Shown here: piece after piece, positions 1 to 8,137 of the stretch
Layout of the letters: the number at the start of each line of letters is the position of its first letter
Numbering within the stretch: position 1 is the first letter of the stretch
Source: Streptomyces spiralis
Lineage (GTDB): Bacteria; Actinomycetota; Actinomycetes; Streptomycetales; Streptomycetaceae
Reading direction: 5' to 3'
Length of the DNA: 38,176 nt
Assembly (NCBI RefSeq): GCF_014654675.1
Contig: NZ_BNBC01000068.1
Coordinates: 1-38,176, forward strand
The notes under the pieces: model-generated
The model's input: the letters and a program-made list of their open reading frames with translations, nothing else
Databases searched by the model: none
What the model was told of the DNA's origin: nothing
Program-made: the position numbers and the translations under genes

Positions 1-11
1 GGGGGGCGGTG

Positions 12-33
12 GCACGGGGGCGGGGCCCCGTGC
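12..33. terminator. terminator-like hairpin
   Basis: GCACGGGG and CCCCGTGC form a perfect 8-bp stem around a six-base loop. It probably ends a gene that lies left of the window. No T-run follows, which is usual for high-GC actinobacteria. Confidence 0.4.
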
Positions 34-370
34 TGCTCCGGCCGGTGGGCGGTCGGTGGGTTTGCGTCCTGCCCGGTGCCGTGCAACGACGACCATGTTT
101 AGCCAGGGCCGGGGTGGGTTGCAAAGGTGTGACGTACTACCCGACATCGGAGAGATGTCCAGAATGTGCCGCTATCTGACTCTATGACCGTGCTGGATGT
201 GGTCTGTCTGCTACGACCCTCGGTAGGATGTGATCTGGCTCCTATGGACAGCCTCACACTCACAGGCCCCGTCGAGGCGGCCACGGAGGCGCCAAGCGTT
301 GCCCCGCTGCCGTGATCCGCCGCCTGTCGATCTTGGAAGGCGGTCCCTGAAGTCGGGCGAGGGCGTGTTG
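34..370. other. stretch without a recognisable gene
   Basis: No frame here shows the strong G/C third-position bias of the neighbouring genes. The base composition around 100-260 is clearly lower in GC than the rest of the window, which fits non-coding or decayed DNA. The right part is simply the DNA downstream of the oxidoreductase fragment. Confidence 0.4.
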
Positions 371-1057
371 TGCTGCGTTGTAGCCGCACATTCCGTGGGC
401 GCCGGCGCCGGGCGGGGTCGCGGCGGAGCAGAGGTGGACCCCGGGCACGCCGGTGGCGTACGGATCGAGCGCCAGGCGTGGGCGGAAGACCAGCTGCCAG
501 GGGTCGTTGGCGCCGGTCACGATGTCTCCGCCGACGTAGTTGTCGTTGTGCCGGCTCAGCTCCGTCGTGGAGCGCACGTGGGTGGCCAGCATCCGGTCGC
601 GGAAGCCGGGGGCGTACTGCTCGATCCGCGGGGTGATCGCCTCGGTCGCGTCGCCGGTGAAGCCGGCGGGCACGTGGGCGTAGGCGTAGAGCGGGTGTAT
701 GTCCCCGGCCGAGCGGGTCGCGTCGGCGAGGTACTGCTGGCCGATCAGTACGAACGGCCGCTCGGGCATGCGGCCGGCGGCCACGTCCTGCTCGGCGGCC
801 GCCATCTCCTCCACACCGCCGCCGAGGTGCACCGTGCCGGCCGAGCGTGCACCCTCGTGCGTCCAGGGCACGCCGCCCTCGACGGCGAAGTCGACCTTGA
901 AGGCGCCGGGGCCGTGCCGGTACCGCAGATACGCGCGGCGCACGCGGGCCGGCATGCGGTCGCCGGCGATCCGGGCGGCCGCGGGCGGCGAGATGTCCAG
1001 CATGACCACGTCCGGGCTGTCCAGTTCGCACCACGCGTGCACGCGGCCCTCGGCGCC
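370..1057 (-). pseudogene. 5'-truncated phytoene-dehydrogenase-like FAD oxidoreductase
   Basis: The minus strand encodes about 225 residues that read like the C-terminal half of the CrtI/phytoene-dehydrogenase-related FAD oxidoreductases. They include a stretch beginning DSPDVVMLDISP, the run FVLIGQQYLAD, HPLYAYAHVPAG, and the C-terminal FAD-binding signature with CSAATPPGAGAHGMCG and NAA. Intact family members are about 450-500 residues with an N-terminal Rossmann GxGxxG motif, which is absent here. Homology stops abruptly near 1057, and sequence beyond that belongs to another gene on the other strand. The open frame runs on to about 260 past the natural C-terminus. No start codon or ribosome site fits the homologous part, so it should be non-functional. 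Confidence 0.7.
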
Positions 1058-1065
1058 CCGCCCCG

Positions 1066-1472
1066 GGACTGGCCGGCTTCCGGCACACCCACGAGGACGC
1101 TCTCCAGGCCTTCCGGGTGGCCACGTTCGGCAGCGACGAACCGACGCCGGTCGTGAGCTGCACCGACCCCGGTGTCCGCGCCGCAGCCCTCCTCGCGCCC
1201 GACCTGCCCCGCACCGCCGCCTGGTGACCACCTCGCTGGGTGAGCTGGCCGCCCGCACCGAGAGCGCCGCCCGGCTGCGCGAGACCCTGCTCACGCTGGT
1301 CCAGGAGCGCGGCAGCCTCGCCGCCGCGGCGGACCGCCTGCATGTGCACAAGAACACCGTCAAGTACCGCGTCGCCCGGCGCGGCCGCCCGCTGGAGGAC
1401 GACCGCCTCGAGCTCGAGCCGGCACTGACCGCGGTGCACTGGCTGGGGGAAGCGGTACTGCCGGAGCGCTGA
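1066..1472 (+). pseudogene. 5'-truncated, frameshifted PucR-family regulator
   Basis: The sequence encodes the C-terminal part of a PucR/CdaR-type transcription regulator. The PucR-type helix-turn-helix is clear around 1276-1374: a stretch like LRETLLTLVQERGS followed by AAADRLHVHKNTVKYRV. The frame starting at 1066 (GLAGFRHTHEDALQAFRVAT) ends at TGA 1225-1227. The HTH is in a different frame, and one extra G in the TGG run there would join the two as AAWVTTSLGELAAR. The GAF-like N-terminal sensory part is missing. Truncation plus frameshift make this a remnant, although the frameshift alone could be a sequencing error. Confidence 0.7.
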
Positions 1473-1589
1473 CCGCCTCCTCACGCTGTGTCCCGCGCCC
1501 CAGCCGTGTGCGGCGTGCGGGAAGTCGCTCGGGAGGGCGACATCGCGAAACCCCTGGCGGCCGGTCCCGCGCCGTGAGATCGTCCGCAG

Positions 1590-1985
1590 GTGATTGACGC
1601 CGCCGGTGGAGAGACGACCTCAGGACGACCCGACGACCGCACCTCGTCCGCGCTGCGGTTCGCGACCGAGCTCGTCGCGTGGGTGGCCACCCCCTGGGCC
1701 CTGGCCGAGCACTCATGGCTGCTTGCCGTCCTGTCCGTGGTGGTCCTGATCGGTCTTCCGACCTGCTTGTCCACCCCGGGGGACAAGGCCAACGTGATCA
1801 TCGCGGTGCCGGGATGGGCCACGGTCCTCCTGGTGCTGCTCCAGCTTGCCGCTGCCGTGGTCTCCTCCTGGTTCGCCTGGCCTGCTTGGGCAGCGGTGCT
1901 CGTGACCGTACTGGCCGCCGCGACCGTCGTGACGGAGCGCCGACGCTGGAGTTGGCTGCTCTCTTCGAGTCAACCGGTCCGCTGA
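1590..1985 (+). CDS. small four-helix membrane protein (DUF2568-like)
   Basis: A 131-residue protein with a polar N-terminus of about 20 residues and then roughly four hydrophobic segments (about 22-40, 42-58, 72-95, 98-115), ending in a basic tail rich in Arg and Trp. The size, topology and central STPGDK loop recall the DUF2568/YrdB-like small membrane proteins of actinobacteria, but I cannot confirm the family by eye. The GTG at 1590 is the first usable start and its ribosome site is weak; an internal start would remove only the polar leader. The gene is convergent with katG and shares the terminator hairpin that follows. Function is unknown. Confidence 0.6.
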   Translation: MIDAAGGETTSGRPDDRTSSALRFATELVAWVATPWALAEHSWLLAVLSVVVLIGLPTCLSTPGDKANVIIAVPGWATVLLVLLQLAAAVVSSWFAWPAWAAVLVTVLAAATVVTERRRWSWLLSSSQPVR

Positions 1986-2003
1986 AGCCCTCATCCGGCG
2001 TGT

Positions 2004-2035
2004 GTCCCGGTCGGCCGATGAGGGCCGACCGGGAC
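2004..2035. terminator. bidirectional terminator hairpin
   Basis: GTCCCGGTCGGCC and GGCCGACCGGGAC form a perfect 13-bp stem with loop GATGAG. It sits between the convergent ends of the membrane protein gene (plus, stop at 1985) and katG (minus, stop at 2043), so it probably serves both. Confidence 0.8.
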
Positions 2036-2042
2036 GTCGGGC

Positions 2043-4235
2043 TCAGGCGAGGTCGAACCGGTCGAGATTCATCACCTTGTTCCACGCTGCCACGAAGTCA
2101 CGTACGAACTTCTCTTCCGCATCCTGGGATGCGTAGACCTCCGAGACGGCTCGGAGCTGGGAGTGCGCACCGAAGATCAGGTCGACTGCGGTGCCGGTCC
2201 ACTTGACCTCCCCGGTGACGCGATCCCGGCCTTCGAACACGTTCTCGTCCGTAGCCGACGCCTTCCACTCCGTGCCCATGTCGAGCAGGTTGACGAAGAA
2301 GTCGTTGGTCAGGATTCCCGGCCGGTGGGTGAAGACACCGTGGGAGGACCCCTTGAAGCCGGTGTTCAGAGCCCGCATGCCACCGATCAGCACCGTCATC
2401 TCCGGAGCGGTCAGCGTCAGCAGGTTGGCGCGGTCCAGCATCAGGGTCTCCGGCGACAGCTTCTCGCCCTCCGGAAGGTAGTTGCGGAAGGCATCCGCCC
2501 TGGGCTCCAGCACGGCGAACGACTCCGCGTCGGTCTGCTCCTGCGAGGCGTCCGTACGCCCCGGTGCGAACGGAACCGTGATGTGGTGCCCGGCGTTCCT
2601 CGCGGCCTGCTCGACGGCCGCGCACCCGCCGAGGACGATCAGGTCGGCGAGGGAAACCCGGGTTCCGCCGGTCTGGGAGACATTGAAGTCCTGCTGGATC
2701 CGCTCGAGCGTGCGCAGCACCTCGGTCACCTCGGGGAGGTCGTTGAGTTCCCAGTCCTTCTGCGGCGCGAGCCGGATCCGTGCTCCGTTCGCCCCGCCGC
2801 GCTTGTCGGTGCCGCGGAAGCTCGCCGCCGACGCCCAGGCGGTGGTGACCAACTGGGGGACGGAAAGGCCCGAGGCGAGGATCCTGCTCTTGAGGGCAGC
2901 GATGTCCTCGTCCCCGACCAGGTCGTGATCGACGGCGGGAACGGGGTCCTGCCACAGTTGCGGCTCCGGAATCCACGGGCCGAGGTAACGCGAGACGGGT
3001 CCCATGTCGCGGTGCAGCAGTTTGTACCACGCTTTGGCGAACGCCACCGCCAGCTCGTCCGGGTTCTCGTGGAACCTCTTCGTGATCGGGCCGTAGACCG
3101 GGTCCACCTTCAGCGCGATGTCCGTCGTCAGCATCATGGGGGCGTGCCGCTTCGACGGATCATGGGCGTCGGGTACGGCGTTCCTGGCCTCGGGATTCGA
3201 AGGGGTCCACTGGTGGGCACCGGCCGGGCTGCTCGTCAGCTCCCACTCGTACCCGTAGAGATTGTCCAGGTAGCCGTTGTCCCACTTGGTCGGCTCGGTG
3301 GTCCATGCACCCTCCAGACCACTGGTGAGCGCGTGGGGGCCCGCGCCGCTGCCGTATGTGTTCCGCCAGCCGAGGCCCTGCTGCTCGATGGGGGCGGCCT
3401 CCGGTTCCGGGCCGATATAACTGGGTTCGACGGCCCCATGACACTTACCGAAGGTGTGGCCGCCGACGATGAGTGCGACCGTCTCCTCGTCATTCATCGC
3501 CATGCGCCCGAACGTCTCCCGAACGTCCCGGGCGGCAGCCAGCGGGTCCGGGTTTCCATTGGGCCCTTCGGGATTGACGTAGATCAGTCCCATCTGTACG
3601 GCGGCGAAAGGCCCGGTGAGTTCCCTGTCGCCGCTGTAGCGTTCGTCCCCGAGCCATGTGTCCTCGGGCCCCCAGAAGATCTCCTCGGGTTCCCAGATGT
3701 CCTCTCGCCCGAAACCGAACCCGAACGTCTTGAACCCCATGGATTCCATGGCGCAGTTTCCGGCGAAGACCAGAAGATCGGCCCAGGAGATTTTCCGGCC
3801 GTACTTCTGTTTGACCGGCCAGAGCAGACGGCGCGCCTTGTCCAGGCTCGCGTTGTCGGGCCAGCTGTTGAGGGGGGCGAAGCGCTGTGCGCCGCTGCCG
3901 CCACCGCCGCGGCCGTCCGCGATGCGGTACGTTCCCGCGGCATGCCAGCTCATCCGGATGAAGAGCGGCCCGTAGTGACCGTAGTCGGCAGGCCACCAGT
4001 CCTGGGATGTCGTCATCACCTCGAAGACGTCATGCTTCAGCGCGTCGACGTCGAGGGTCGCGAACTCTTTCGCGTAGTCGAAGTCCTCGTCCATCGGGTT
4101 GGCTCGGGGGGAGTGCTGGTGGAGAACCTGAAGGTCCAGCTGATTCGGCCACCAGTCCCGGTTCGTCCTGGGCCGCGGAGTCGGTGTGGGCGTCGGTGAA
4201 GGGATTACAGGATTCTCACTTTCACTGCCGGACAT
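2043..4235 (-). CDS. katG: catalase-peroxidase KatG
   Basis: A 730-residue bifunctional haem catalase-peroxidase that removes hydrogen peroxide. The distal triad is in IRMSWHAAGTYR (Arg94, Trp97, His98). The Tyr of the Met-Tyr-Trp cross-link is in MGLIYVNPEGPNG, and its Met is in ETFGRMAMNDEE, so catalase activity should be intact. The proximal haem His is in GGHTFGKCHG. Both KatG halves are present, ending in the usual NKVMNLDRFD. The ATG at 4235 follows GGAAGAAGGAC; the frame is open further upstream but that part is not KatG-like. The N-terminus has an odd Thr-Pro repeat (TPTPTPRPR). No Fur-type regulator gene is adjacent, unlike many streptomycete katG loci, so control is probably by a distant regulator. 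Confidence 0.97.
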   Translation of the reverse strand: MSGSESENPVIPSPTPTPTPRPRTNRDWWPNQLDLQVLHQHSPRANPMDEDFDYAKEFATLDVDALKHDVFEVMTTSQDWWPADYGHYGPLFIRMSWHAAGTYRIADGRGGGGSGAQRFAPLNSWPDNASLDKARRLLWPVKQKYGRKISWADLLVFAGNCAMESMGFKTFGFGFGREDIWEPEEIFWGPEDTWLGDERYSGDRELTGPFAAVQMGLIYVNPEGPNGNPDPLAAARDVRETFGRMAMNDEETVALIVGGHTFGKCHGAVEPSYIGPEPEAAPIEQQGLGWRNTYGSGAGPHALTSGLEGAWTTEPTKWDNGYLDNLYGYEWELTSSPAGAHQWTPSNPEARNAVPDAHDPSKRHAPMMLTTDIALKVDPVYGPITKRFHENPDELAVAFAKAWYKLLHRDMGPVSRYLGPWIPEPQLWQDPVPAVDHDLVGDEDIAALKSRILASGLSVPQLVTTAWASAASFRGTDKRGGANGARIRLAPQKDWELNDLPEVTEVLRTLERIQQDFNVSQTGGTRVSLADLIVLGGCAAVEQAARNAGHHITVPFAPGRTDASQEQTDAESFAVLEPRADAFRNYLPEGEKLSPETLMLDRANLLTLTAPEMTVLIGGMRALNTGFKGSSHGVFTHRPGILTNDFFVNLLDMGTEWKASATDENVFEGRDRVTGEVKWTGTAVDLIFGAHSQLRAVSEVYASQDAEEKFVRDFVAAWNKVMNLDRFDLA

Positions 4236-4860
4236 GCCCGTCCTTCTTCCTGTCTCGGTGTTCCTTCTGCCGGCCGCCGCTCTCGACGCCGTTGGATTTG
4301 CTGGTGCCGAGTACGTCGACCCACACAATCAGCGCGCCATGGCGCCCACCGGCTGGAATATGTGCTGTGCCGCGTCCGTATGGTCGCGCACCGCAGGCCA
4401 CACCTCCATGAAACACGCAGAGCACCCCTGATGACAGACATGAGAGAAGGGACGGCCTTTCCGCTCCGGTGCCGACTTCCGGCGCGAGCCGGATCGAAAA
4501 CGACAGTCCCGGTTCCGCGCGGATGGAGTAGAAGACGGCGGGCAGCGACCGCTACGGTGGCCGACCGGGGCGTGCGGTGAGGTGGTTGCCTGTGACGGCC
4601 GCGGTCGCCCCGGGGAGCTGAAGCTCGCACGACCTTCCGGCGTCGGTTCACCGTGCCGGCGGCGATGTCCGGCATGGAGCGCGCGTACCTGCGCGACCGC
4701 CACCCTTGAAGGCCACAACGTCCTGACCGACGCTCTCTCATCAGATCCAACGGTTCTGCAGCCGGGGTTGGTTCCCGATGGGGATGTGACGTTTCGCCCA
4801 GCCGATCAACCTGTCGCAGCACACCGTGGCGGCCCCATACTCCAGGGCCTGACGAACCGA
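4236..4860. other. 630-base divergent intergenic region
   Basis: This stretch lies between the starts of katG (minus) and the aldo/keto reductase gene (plus) and must hold both promoters. I see no confident -35/-10 pair and no long inverted repeat. Several open frames cross it, but none has convincing codon bias or a recognisable motif. A minus-strand frame at 4741-4935 has a somewhat protein-like stretch near its end but no ribosome site, and I leave it unassigned. Confidence 0.4.
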
Positions 4861-4876
4861 CGGTCGAAGGAGCACG

Positions 4877-5782
4877 GTGAGCGCAGCGGCGGCAGCAGGG
4901 ACCTGGAAGCTCGGGGACCTGGAGGTGAATCGCATCGGCTACGGCGCGATGCGGCTGACGGGCAACGGCATGATGGGGAACTCCGACGGCACACCGATCG
5001 ACCGCGACAGGGCCGTCGGCCTGCTGCACAGCGCGTTCGAGCAGGGCGTCAACCACATCGACACGGCCGCCTTCTACTTCTCGGCCCTGCGGTCCGCGAA
5101 CGAGCTCATCAACCGCGCCCTGTCGTCCCGGTACAGCGACGTGGTCGTGGTGACCAAGGTCGGCCCGGCGCGCGATTCCTCCGGGGAGTGGCTCCCCATG
5201 GCCCGCCCCGACCAGCTGCGCGGTCAGGTCGAGGAGAACGTGCGACAGCTTGGCCGGGACCATCTGGACGTGGTGAACCTGCGCGTCGGCGGCCCCGGCA
5301 TGTCCTCGATCGCCGAGCACTTCGGCGTTCTGGCCGAGTTGCGCGAGGCCGGGCTGATCCGGCACCTCGGGCTCTCCGGCGTCGGGCCGGAGCATGTGGC
5401 CGAGGCCCAGGCGATCGCGCCCGTGGTCTGCGTGCAGAACTCCTACGGCCTGGACTGGCGCCGCGCCGACGAGACCGGGCTGGTGGACCTGTGCGGGGAG
5501 CAGGGCATCGCCTTCGTCCCGTTCTTCGCGGTCTCCGGCCTGCGGCGCGAGGCAGCCGCAGGTCAGGAGCACGACGCGCGCGTCCACTCCGTCGCCCGCG
5601 CCCACAACGCGACGCCGGCCCAGGTACGGCTCGCCTGGACCCTCCACCGCGGTCCGCATGTACTGGCCATCCCCGGCACCACAGACCCGGCGCACCTCGC
5701 GGAGAACATCGCCGCCGGAAGCCTGCGCCTGTCCGAGGAGGAGCTGGCCCTCCTCGACAAGCCGGACAAGGCCGCCGACTGA
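4877..5782 (+). CDS. aldo/keto reductase family oxidoreductase
   Basis: A 301-residue (beta/alpha)8 aldo/keto reductase, expected to reduce carbonyl compounds with NADPH in the cytosol. Asp62 and Tyr67 lie in HIDTAAFYF and Lys94 in VVTKVG, giving three of the four catalytic residues. The place usually held by the catalytic His (after LDVVNL) is Arg136, a change also seen in the pyridoxal-reductase-like branch of the superfamily. The C-terminal nucleotide-binding region is present with AIPGTTDPAHLAEN. GTG at 4877 follows a clear AAGGAG at 4867-4872. The gene lies 165 bases before a LacI-family regulator gene on the same strand. The substrate cannot be told from sequence. Confidence 0.93.
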   Translation: MSAAAAAGTWKLGDLEVNRIGYGAMRLTGNGMMGNSDGTPIDRDRAVGLLHSAFEQGVNHIDTAAFYFSALRSANELINRALSSRYSDVVVVTKVGPARDSSGEWLPMARPDQLRGQVEENVRQLGRDHLDVVNLRVGGPGMSSIAEHFGVLAELREAGLIRHLGLSGVGPEHVAEAQAIAPVVCVQNSYGLDWRRADETGLVDLCGEQGIAFVPFFAVSGLRREAAAGQEHDARVHSVARAHNATPAQVRLAWTLHRGPHVLAIPGTTDPAHLAENIAAGSLRLSEEELALLDKPDKAAD

Positions 5783-5890
5783 GCCTCGGCCGGCGATACA
5801 GGTCACCACGGTCCTCGGCGGAGCCGGCATCTCCTGGATCGTCGGCCGATGCGGGACGCACTTGCCCCTTGACCTGGTCAAGCCCTAGCA

Positions 5891-5904
5891 TGAATGCGCT
5901 TTCA
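5891..5904. promoter_or_regulatory. LacI-type operator
   Basis: TGAATGCGCTTTCA matches the classic LacI/GalR palindrome TGAAAGCGCTTTCA at 13 of 14 positions and lies within an ATGAA-N6-TTCAT repeat (5890-5905). It is 44 bases before the LacI-family start codon, which suggests autoregulation. Binding by this particular protein is inferred. Confidence 0.65.
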
Positions 5905-5947
5905 TCGCAATGTGCATGCGCAGTGACCAAAGAGGGGGAACCTGCCG

Positions 5948-7018
5948 ATGACCACCGCCCCCACCGTGTACGACGTGGCCGAACGATCCGGCGTGTCCAT
6001 CGCCACGGTCTCCCGTGTCTACCGCAACCCCGACTCGGTGCGGGCCCAGACCCGAGAGCGGGTCCTGGCAGCGGCTCATGAACTCGGTTACGTGCCCAGC
6101 GGCAACGCACGGGGGCTCGCCAGCCGCTCCACCGGGGTTCTCGGCCTGTGCTTCCCCGACTACTCCGACCCGGACGCGGAAGCGGCCGATGCGGAGGACG
6201 AGGACGCGGCGATGCTCTACTCCGACCAGATCATCCGCGGCATGGAGCGCGCTGCCCGTCGCCACGGATACGCCCTGTTGATCGCCGCATCGCTGAAGGG
6301 CGGACCGGAGAGTCTGGTGGCCAAGGTGGCCGGGCGCGTGGACGGCTTCGCGGTCCTGGCCCGGACCGTGCCGACCGAGGAACTCGAGGTCATCTCCCGG
6401 CGCCGGCCCGTCGTGATGCTCGCCGGGCCGCGTGAGGGCGCCGACCACCTGGACCACCTTGATCACATCGAGGTCGCCAACGCCGACGGACAGCGGCAGC
6501 TGACCGAGCACCTCATCAGCGACCATGGTCTGCGTCGCCTCGCGTACGTGGGTTCCGCGGAGGAGTCACCGGATGTCGAGGCCCGCTTCAGCGGGTTCCG
6601 GCAGGCGTGCCGTGCCGCGGGCGTCGAATGCGGCGAGGAACCGGCGCTGCGGGTGCCGATGATGACGCAGGCGGAAGGCGCCCGCGCCGCGGACGCCCTG
6701 TGCGACCGGGGCGGCCCCCTGCCGGAGGCCATCTCCTTCGCCAATGACCAGATGGCCGTCGGCGCGCTGTACGCGCTGGCTCGCAGAGGCGTGAAGGTCC
6801 CCGACGACATCGTGGTGACCGGGTTCGACGGCATCCCGCTGAGCCGTCTCGTACACCCGTCGCTCACCACCGTTCACCAGCCCACGGTGCGTATGGGGGA
6901 GGCGGCGGCGGACCTGCTGGTGCGGCGGCTCGGCGGAACCCAGGACAAGGACCCGGTGTCGATGATGCTCCCCGTCACGGTCATCCGGCGCGCCAGTTGC
7001 GGATGCCCGGCAGATTGA
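5948..7018 (+). CDS. LacI-family transcriptional regulator
   Basis: A 356-residue repressor-type protein. The N-terminal helix-turn-helix with hinge helix (about 5-60) contains TVYDVAERSGVSIATVSRV and ends in LGYVPSGNARGLAS. The rest is a periplasmic-binding-protein-like effector domain, including ANDQMAVGALYALARRGVKVPDDIVVTGFDG near 265-295 and LTTVHQPTVRMGEAAADLL further on. An acidic insert (about 76-92) is unusual. Ribosome site AGAGGGGGAA precedes ATG 5948. The effector is probably a sugar or related small molecule; its target genes may include the upstream aldo/keto reductase gene, but the adjacent sugar locus at 14 kb has a different inverted repeat. A LacI-consensus operator lies in its own promoter region. 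Confidence 0.95.
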   Translation: MTTAPTVYDVAERSGVSIATVSRVYRNPDSVRAQTRERVLAAAHELGYVPSGNARGLASRSTGVLGLCFPDYSDPDAEAADAEDEDAAMLYSDQIIRGMERAARRHGYALLIAASLKGGPESLVAKVAGRVDGFAVLARTVPTEELEVISRRRPVVMLAGPREGADHLDHLDHIEVANADGQRQLTEHLISDHGLRRLAYVGSAEESPDVEARFSGFRQACRAAGVECGEEPALRVPMMTQAEGARAADALCDRGGPLPEAISFANDQMAVGALYALARRGVKVPDDIVVTGFDGIPLSRLVHPSLTTVHQPTVRMGEAAADLLVRRLGGTQDKDPVSMMLPVTVIRRASCGCPAD

Positions 7019-7044
7019 ATCCCTTCCCTGAAGGGAGGGGATTC
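7017..7044 (+). terminator. terminator hairpin after the LacI-family gene
   Basis: GAATCCCTTCCC and GGGAGGGGATTC form a 12-bp stem with one G-T pair and a TGAA loop, starting inside the stop codon of the regulator gene. It is followed closely by a second hairpin. Confidence 0.75.
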
Positions 7045-7077
7045 CGCCCGACCGTTGCTGTAACTGAACAGAAAGGA

Positions 7078-7114
7078 GGGGGTGGTGTCGGCAGGACATG
7101 CCGGCACCACCCCC
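7078..7114 (+). terminator. second, stronger terminator hairpin
   Basis: GGGGGTGGTGTCGGCA and TGCCGGCACCACCCCC pair over 16 bp with one G-T wobble around loop GGACA, then TTCTTCT. Together with the preceding hairpin it makes a tandem terminator. An AAGGAGG-GTG start-like sequence inside it is part of the stem and not a gene start. Confidence 0.8.
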
Positions 7115-7640
7115 TTCTTCTCGTTCGTGGTGGCTGTCCGAGCCGTTGCGGTTGACTTCAGGGAACGGGTCTGGGTGTTCGTGTGCAGGCCACTCGCAAA
7201 CGGCCACTCCGGGAGCGCTTTGGGGACCGTCGCCCCGGCTCCGGTCGAAGTGAGGCCCGCCCCCGGGTTGTCATGGACGAGATACTCGCGCCCGACGTAT
7301 CGTGCGTCGGCTGCGCGAACACCACCATGCAGCGGCGCAAGGCGATACAAGGGCCGTTCGGGACGGGTACTCCGGGTGCCGTCCAGCGCCTTGCGGAGCC
7401 GCTGACCGACTGACCTCCGCCCCTTTCAGCCCCCGCAGGCCGCCCGGGCCTTTTCACCTCTTCCCAGGTCGCCTCCTTCCGCGTGGTGACGGCCTGCTCG
7501 TCGCGCTCGGCGACCCGCTGGCGCGGGGACCTGCGGACTGAGCCGAGCCGGTGCATCAGCCTCGTCGCCCCGGAGACGTCAACCGTGCGCCGCCGGGCCC
7601 TGCTCGAGGTACTCAGCCAGCTTCTCCGGACGGCGCGAGG
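7115..7640. other. degenerate stretch without an intact gene
   Basis: Several short frames are open on the plus strand, for example one ending TGA near 7413, but no motif or ribosome site supports any of them. The position directly before a transposase remnant suggests decayed mobile-element DNA. Confidence 0.35.
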
Positions 7641-7649
7641 ACAGACGAC

Positions 7650-7886
7650 ATCGGGATCCGCTCGGGCCTCCCCGGGTTCGTCATCCTGCCCCGCCGCCGG
7701 GTCGTCGAACGCTCCCTCGCCTGGGTCATGCACGCCTGCCGGCACGCACGCGACTACGAGCGCCTCATCCAGCACGCCGAATCACGGATCGCCTGGGCGG
7801 CCATCACCCTCATGAGCAGGCGCATCACCCGCCGAAGCTCCCGCAGAAACGGACAGGCGGCATCCCGCGAAGCAGACCGGGACTGA
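7650..7886 (+). pseudogene. IS5-family transposase C-terminal remnant
   Basis: The plus strand encodes GFVILPRRRVVERSLAWVMH followed by ACRHARDYERLIQHAES and IAWAAITLMSRRITRR. This is the typical end of IS5-group (IS112-like) DDE transposases of streptomycetes, including the E of the DDE triad in VVER and the R-x-x-RDYE signature. The rest of the transposase, with its first two Asp residues, is missing, and no terminal inverted repeats could be matched by eye. The last 15 or so residues after TRR differ from the family and are probably read-through into flanking DNA. It marks an old insertion in the region. Confidence 0.8.
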
Positions 7887-8137
7887 TCGCTTTCAAGGTC
7901 AGGGTCATGCCCTCGCCCCCTGACCCACGCCGGAAGGCCACTGGCCCATCACTGGCCGTGCCCCCTCAGCGACATGACCCGGCCGGGGGCGTCCCCTCGC
8001 CCAGGACCGGGTCTCCCAGCAGCCGAGGCGCCACCCGGAGGAAGCTGATGGTCCGGTCGAGTGCCTCAGGCGCGGACACCGGAGCGAGGAGTGGCCGGAC
8101 CGGACGGCGCACTCCCGGTGGCGTCAATCTCTGCGTG
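7887..8137. other. intergenic stretch, nothing recognised
   Basis: This lies between the transposase remnant and the 3' end of the SCO6745-like gene. No motif, hairpin or codon-biased frame stands out. Confidence 0.4.

Noticed and set aside
3395..3425. Gln in the EQQGLGW segment of KatG taken at first for loss of the Met of the Met-Tyr-Trp cross-link
   Set aside because: The cross-link Met is in the conserved ETFGRMAMND segment and is present, so the catalase site is intact.
4741..4935. 64-codon minus-strand frame upstream of the aldo/keto reductase gene
   Set aside because: No ribosome site, and it overlaps the reductase start; the partly protein-like ending matches no family I recognise.
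7082..7405. GTG start with AAAGGAGG upstream and 107 codons
   Set aside because: The start lies inside the stem of a strong terminator hairpin, and the encoded sequence has no protein-like character.
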